The notes below the pieces were generated by a model. It did not search any database. It was not told the origin of the DNA and worked only from the letters and a program-made list of their open reading frames with translations. A stretch of 15,933 nucleotides of DNA, from NCBI GenBank assembly GCA_934456295.1, contig CAKSHB010000032.1, positions 1 through 15,933 on the forward strand. Reading direction: 5' to 3'. Shown here one piece after another: positions 13,106 to 15,933 of this stretch (its first letter is position 1; each line of letters begins with the position of its first letter). The stretch is from an uncultured Clostridia bacterium. Its GTDB lineage: Bacteria; Bacillota; Clostridia; UBA1381; UMGS1253. A program made the position numbers and the translations under genes.

Positions 13106-14275
13106 TTAAAAAGTAACATCTGTGCCGTAATATGCACATTCTAAAACCTTTTTCATGTTTTCTTTGTCAATTTCGCGCGGATTTGAGAGCGTACACGGGT
13201 CTTTTACCGCGTTTTCCGCTATCAAGTCGGCTTTATCTCTAAATGTCTGTTCAGACACACCGTTTTCCTTATAACTCTGTGCAATGCCAAGCTTTTTATT
13301 CAGCTTTCTTACCGACGCAACAAGCGAATCTGTCAGCTGCTTATCCGTTGTTCCGTTCAGTCCTACTGCCCTTGCTATAGCGGCATATCTGTCCGCACAC
13401 ACTCTCGAATTGTACTGTATTACAGACGGCAGAAGGATTGCATTGCAGCAGCCATGCGGAATTTCAAACATTGCGCCTGTTTTATGCGCAAGACTGTGTG
13501 CAATTCCCAAAAGCGCATTTGAAAAAGCCATTCCGGCAAGACACTGTGCTATATGCATTTTTCCGCGCGCCTCTTTATCGCCGTTATACGAGTCGATAAT
13601 CGCGTCATATATATCCGATATTGCCGCAAGCGCAAGCGGATCGGAAAATACGCTGTGTGCCGTTGACACATATGCCTCAATCGCATGCGTGAGCGCGTCC
13701 ATACCGGTATGCGCCGTCAGTGTATGCGGCATTGTGAGCGGTATATCCGTATCCAGCACCGCAATATCGGGCGTTATCTCAAAATCCGCAAGAGGATATT
13801 TTATGTTCGTGGAATAATCGGTTATTACCGAAAATGCTGTCACCTCGCTCGCCGTTCCGCTCGTTGACGGTATGGCTGCAAATATTGCTTTCTTGCGCAG
13901 ATGAGGCATTGTAAACGGTTCTTTTATATCGTCAAAATTTTTCTCGGGATACTCGTAAAATACCCACATCGCTTTTGCCGCGTCAATCGGCGAACCTCCG
14001 CCTATTGCCACAATCACATCAGGCTCAAACTCACGCATTGCCTGTGCACCGCGAAACACCGTTTCTATGGAAGGGTCAGGTTCCACGCCCTCAAAAAGCC
14101 TTACTTCAATTCCCGCACTTTCCAGCGTATCCTCAACCTTTTTGAGAAAGCCGTATTTCTGCATTGAATTTCCGCCCGTAACAACCATTGCCTTTTTTAC
14201 GCCGTCAAGGTTTTTCAGTTCCTCAATTGCGCCGGAACCGTAATAAATATCTCTCGGCAGTGTGAAACGTGACAT
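13106..14275 (-). CDS. Iron-containing (group III) alcohol dehydrogenase
   Basis: This is a cytosolic NAD(P)H-dependent enzyme that reduces aldehydes to alcohols in fermentation. The 389-residue product has the usual length. Visible features: nucleotide-binding GGGSPIDAAK (92-101), PSTSGTASEVT (136-146), and metal ligands Asp193 and His197 (GMDALTHAIEAY), His260 (GIAHSLAH) and His274 (EIPHGCCNA). All four ligands are intact. The pattern resembles the dehydrogenase half of AdhE and clostridial ethanol/butanol dehydrogenases; substrate chain length cannot be told. The ATG at 14275 has GGAG 8 bases upstream; a GTG at 14284 overlaps that site and is less likely. It lies about 115 bases after hydE in the same direction. 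Confidence 0.94.
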   Translation of the reverse strand: MSRFTLPRDIYYGSGAIEELKNLDGVKKAMVVTGGNSMQKYGFLKKVEDTLESAGIEVRLFEGVEPDPSIETVFRGAQAMREFEPDVIVAIGGGSPIDAAKAMWVFYEYPEKNFDDIKEPFTMPHLRKKAIFAAIPSTSGTASEVTAFSVITDYSTNIKYPLADFEITPDIAVLDTDIPLTMPHTLTAHTGMDALTHAIEAYVSTAHSVFSDPLALAAISDIYDAIIDSYNGDKEARGKMHIAQCLAGMAFSNALLGIAHSLAHKTGAMFEIPHGCCNAILLPSVIQYNSRVCADRYAAIARAVGLNGTTDKQLTDSLVASVRKLNKKLGIAQSYKENGVSEQTFRDKADLIAENAVKDPCTLSNPREIDKENMKKVLECAYYGTDVTF

Positions 14276-14307
14276 AATAACCACTCCTTCGTAAATTTTG
14301 TTTTTGG

Positions 14308-14337
14308 AAATTTAAGTTTTATTTACCGTTTAAATTT
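14308..14337 (-). repeat. AT-rich inverted repeat in the alcohol dehydrogenase leader
   Basis: AAATTTAA (14308-14315) and TTAAATTT (14330-14337) are perfect inverted copies separated by 14 bases, between the candidate -10 and the ribosome binding site. It may be an operator. It does not match the Rex site TTGTTAA...TTAACAA closely. Confidence 0.45.
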
Positions 14338-14351
14338 AGGTTTTCGTGATT

Positions 14352-14380
14352 ATTATAGGCTTTTTGTGGAAATTTATACT
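14352..14380 (-). promoter_or_regulatory. Weak candidate promoter of the alcohol dehydrogenase gene
   Basis: On the minus strand TATAAT (14357-14352) is a perfect -10, but the -35 position (AGTATA, 17-base spacer) is poor, so an activator or read-through from hydE may be needed. Confidence 0.35.
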
Positions 14381-14390
14381 TTGCCGGCGT

Positions 14391-15425
14391 TTATTTTTCA
14401 AAATCTCCGCGTGTATAAACAATCTCATATCCGATTTTCTGCATTTGACATTTCAGCTTTTCCAGCCCCTCCGCCGCTTCTTCGTCGGTGCATGCTTTAT
14501 TGTCATACAGCAGATATTTTTTTCGCTCCGACACAGGCGACAAATTTGGCATAACAACATTTGCCCCATGCAAAATCCCCTGCTCTCTGCCCTGCGGTGC
14601 AATCGTCGCAAGCGCTGTTGTGGAAGGTATCAGCGCATGCGGCAGCACAAGTCTGCACAATGACAGCATAAACACGCTAAGCTCAAGCGAACCGCCTTTT
14701 TCAGCCGAAAACGGAGTATCTGCATGCGGCACAAACGGTCCTATGCCTATCATATGCGGCCTGAGCTCCTGTATAAATTCCATATCCGCAGCAAGATTTT
14801 TCGCCGTCTGATACGGTGAGCCGACCATAAATCCCGTACCCACCTGATAGCCTATCTCCTTCAGATTATAAAGGCACTGCTTTCTGTTTTCAAGCGACAT
14901 ATCCGCCGGGTGCAAGCTTGCATAATGTTTCTCCAATGCGGTTTCATGACGCAGCAGATACCTGTCGGCGCCTGCATCATACAGCCGTTTATATGACTCA
15001 TATGAACGTTCGCCGAGTGACAGCGTAACGGCACAGTCGCCGAAACGGTTTTTTATTTTGGAAACAATTTCACACAAGTCATCATCGCTGTAAAATCCGT
15101 CCTCGCCTCCCTGGAGCACAAAAGTACGAAAACCGAGCGGATATCCTGCTTCACAGCACGACAAAATCTGCTGTTTTGTAAGGCGGTAGCGTTCACACTT
15201 TTTATTGCTCCTTCGTATGCCGCAGTAATAGCAGTCGTTTTTGCAGTAATTTGAAACTTCGACAAGTCCGCGTATGTATATTTTGTTCCCAAAGATTTCT
15301 TTCGCTGTCTGTCTTGCCTTTATTTCGGCATATTCGCAAACCTCTCCGCGGTTTTCAATAAGCGTCTGCCATTCATGCATGCTCAGTCTGCCGTCTGATA
15401 TAAGTTTGTCAATAAGCTTTTTCAT
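14391..15425 (-). CDS. hydE: [FeFe]-hydrogenase H-cluster radical SAM maturase HydE
   Basis: HydE is a cytosolic radical SAM enzyme needed to build the two-iron subcluster of [FeFe]-hydrogenase together with HydF and HydG. The 344-residue product has the cluster motif Cys61-x3-Cys65-x2-Cys68 (YCKNDCYYCGIRRSN), preceded by YIRGLVEVSN. Further HydE marks are FVLQGGED (107-114 region), IGIGPFVPHADTPF, and TTALATIAPQGREQGILHGANVVMPNLSP, which distinguish it from biotin synthase and PylB. The ATG follows GGGAGGTG by about 8 bases. No hydF, hydG or hydrogenase gene is in view. It lies after the metQ terminator with only about 40 bases of leader and no clear promoter, so partial read-through from metQ is possible. 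Confidence 0.96.
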   Translation of the reverse strand: MKKLIDKLISDGRLSMHEWQTLIENRGEVCEYAEIKARQTAKEIFGNKIYIRGLVEVSNYCKNDCYYCGIRRSNKKCERYRLTKQQILSCCEAGYPLGFRTFVLQGGEDGFYSDDDLCEIVSKIKNRFGDCAVTLSLGERSYESYKRLYDAGADRYLLRHETALEKHYASLHPADMSLENRKQCLYNLKEIGYQVGTGFMVGSPYQTAKNLAADMEFIQELRPHMIGIGPFVPHADTPFSAEKGGSLELSVFMLSLCRLVLPHALIPSTTALATIAPQGREQGILHGANVVMPNLSPVSERKKYLLYDNKACTDEEAAEGLEKLKCQMQKIGYEIVYTRGDFEK

Positions 15426-15466
15426 TTTTGCCGCACCTCCCTTTCTCTGTTAGCTTTATCACTCAT

Positions 15467-15502
15467 AAAAAAAACAAGACCGGCGAAAATTTTGCCGGTC
15501 TT
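15467..15502 (-). terminator. Terminator between metQ and hydE
   Basis: AAGACCGGC (15476-15484) and GCCGGTCTT (15494-15502) form a 9-base stem with a 9-base loop. Read leftward it is followed by G and eight T (A-run 15467-15474). Confidence 0.88.
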
Positions 15503-15513
15503 TATCGTTTCAA

Positions 15514-15933
15514 TTAAAATATTGCCACTACGGCGCCGTTATATTTTTCCTCAATAAACTTTTTCACTTTATCACTTTTGAGCGCCTTCATAAGTGCCTG
15601 TATGTCGCTGCCGTTTTCATCGCCGTTTCTTACAGCCACAATGTTTGCATATGTTGTTGCCGAATCCGAGTCCTTTGCCTCTATTGCAAGCGCATCCTTT
15701 GCAATGTCAAGTCCTGCTTTGATTGCATAGTTTCCGTTGATTACCGCAAAGTCAACGTCCTGAATTGAACGTCCGAGCTGTGCCGCCTCAATTTCAACAA
15801 TTTTCAGGTTTTTCGGGTTATTTGTTATGTCTTTTACCGTAGCTTTAAAGCCTGCATCGGGATTAACACTTATCAAGCCCTGCGCCTCCAGAAGCTTAAG
15901 TGCACGTGCCTCGTTCGTTGTATCATTCGGCAC
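15514..15933 (-). CDS. metQ: MetQ/NlpA-family methionine-binding lipoprotein (partial, N-terminus beyond right edge)
   Basis: Only the C-terminal 139 residues are seen; the frame stays open to the window edge. It is the receptor of a MetNIQ-type methionine ABC importer. Family marks: the opening VPNDTTNEARALKLLEAQGL, which is the ligand-lobe hinge block, IVEIEAAQLGRSIQDVDFAVINGNYA (the LP/AAQ...D.A.INGN.A region), and a C-terminal tail in which the helix DIQALMKALKSDKVKKFIEE ends just before YNGAVVAIF. The lipobox is out of view. The ligand is probably methionine, though some NlpA-family members bind other amino acids. The gene ends at a strong terminator. Confidence 0.92.
   Translation of the reverse strand: MPNDTTNEARALKLLEAQGLISVNPDAGFKATVKDITNNPKNLKIVEIEAAQLGRSIQDVDFAVINGNYAIKAGLDIAKDALAIEAKDSDSATTYANIVAVRNGDENGSDIQALMKALKSDKVKKFIEEKYNGAVVAIF

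Noticed and set aside
1..15933. CRISPR array, insertion sequence, prophage or integrase
   Set aside because: No regularly spaced repeats, transposase, integrase or phage-type gene was seen; gene order and composition look like core chromosome.

Overview
The window looks like chromosomal DNA from an anaerobic, fermentative, spore-forming member of the Clostridia (Bacillota). The evidence is a YunB sporulation protein, an [FeFe]-hydrogenase maturase (HydE), an iron-dependent alcohol dehydrogenase, a folate-type ECF transporter S component behind a tetrahydrofolate riboswitch, oxygen-sensitive radical SAM enzymes, AT-rich intergenic DNA, strong GGAGG-type ribosome binding sites and many intrinsic terminators. 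No phage, insertion sequence, CRISPR array or integrase was seen. The exact genus cannot be told from this sequence.

Layout. Positions 1-2633 are read leftward: a THF riboswitch controls folT (folate uptake) and folC (folylpolyglutamate synthesis), followed by yunB, which runs off the left edge and seems to have its own sporulation-type promoter. A tRNA-Arg(CCG) with promoter and terminator (2749-2924) separates this from a rightward three-gene polar amino-acid ABC transporter (3009-5420). Next comes a solitary PflX-type radical SAM protein with a strong promoter and an unusual GC-rich leader (5480-6584). It converges on mntP, a manganese exporter. An AraC-family regulator (leftward) is divergent from nahK, an N-acetylhexosamine 1-kinase (rightward). 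A MATE exporter with a structured leader follows (9452-10972).

At 10992-13014 is a two-gene operon: a UbiA-family prenyltransferase resembling decaprenyl-phosphate phosphoribosyltransferase, and a protein fusing an HAD phosphatase to a GtrA-like membrane domain. Together these could make, dephosphorylate and translocate a polyprenyl-phosphate pentose. This is the most interesting functional hypothesis in the window. The right end is leftward again: a MetQ/NlpA lipoprotein fragment (cut by the right edge), hydE, and an iron-containing alcohol dehydrogenase.

How the genes fit together: folate acquisition and retention share one riboswitch-controlled transcript. Amino-acid and probably methionine import, hexosamine salvage, and hydrogenase and alcohol metabolism suit a host-associated fermenter, which is inference. 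All calls come from reading motifs and gene order by eye; no database search was run.
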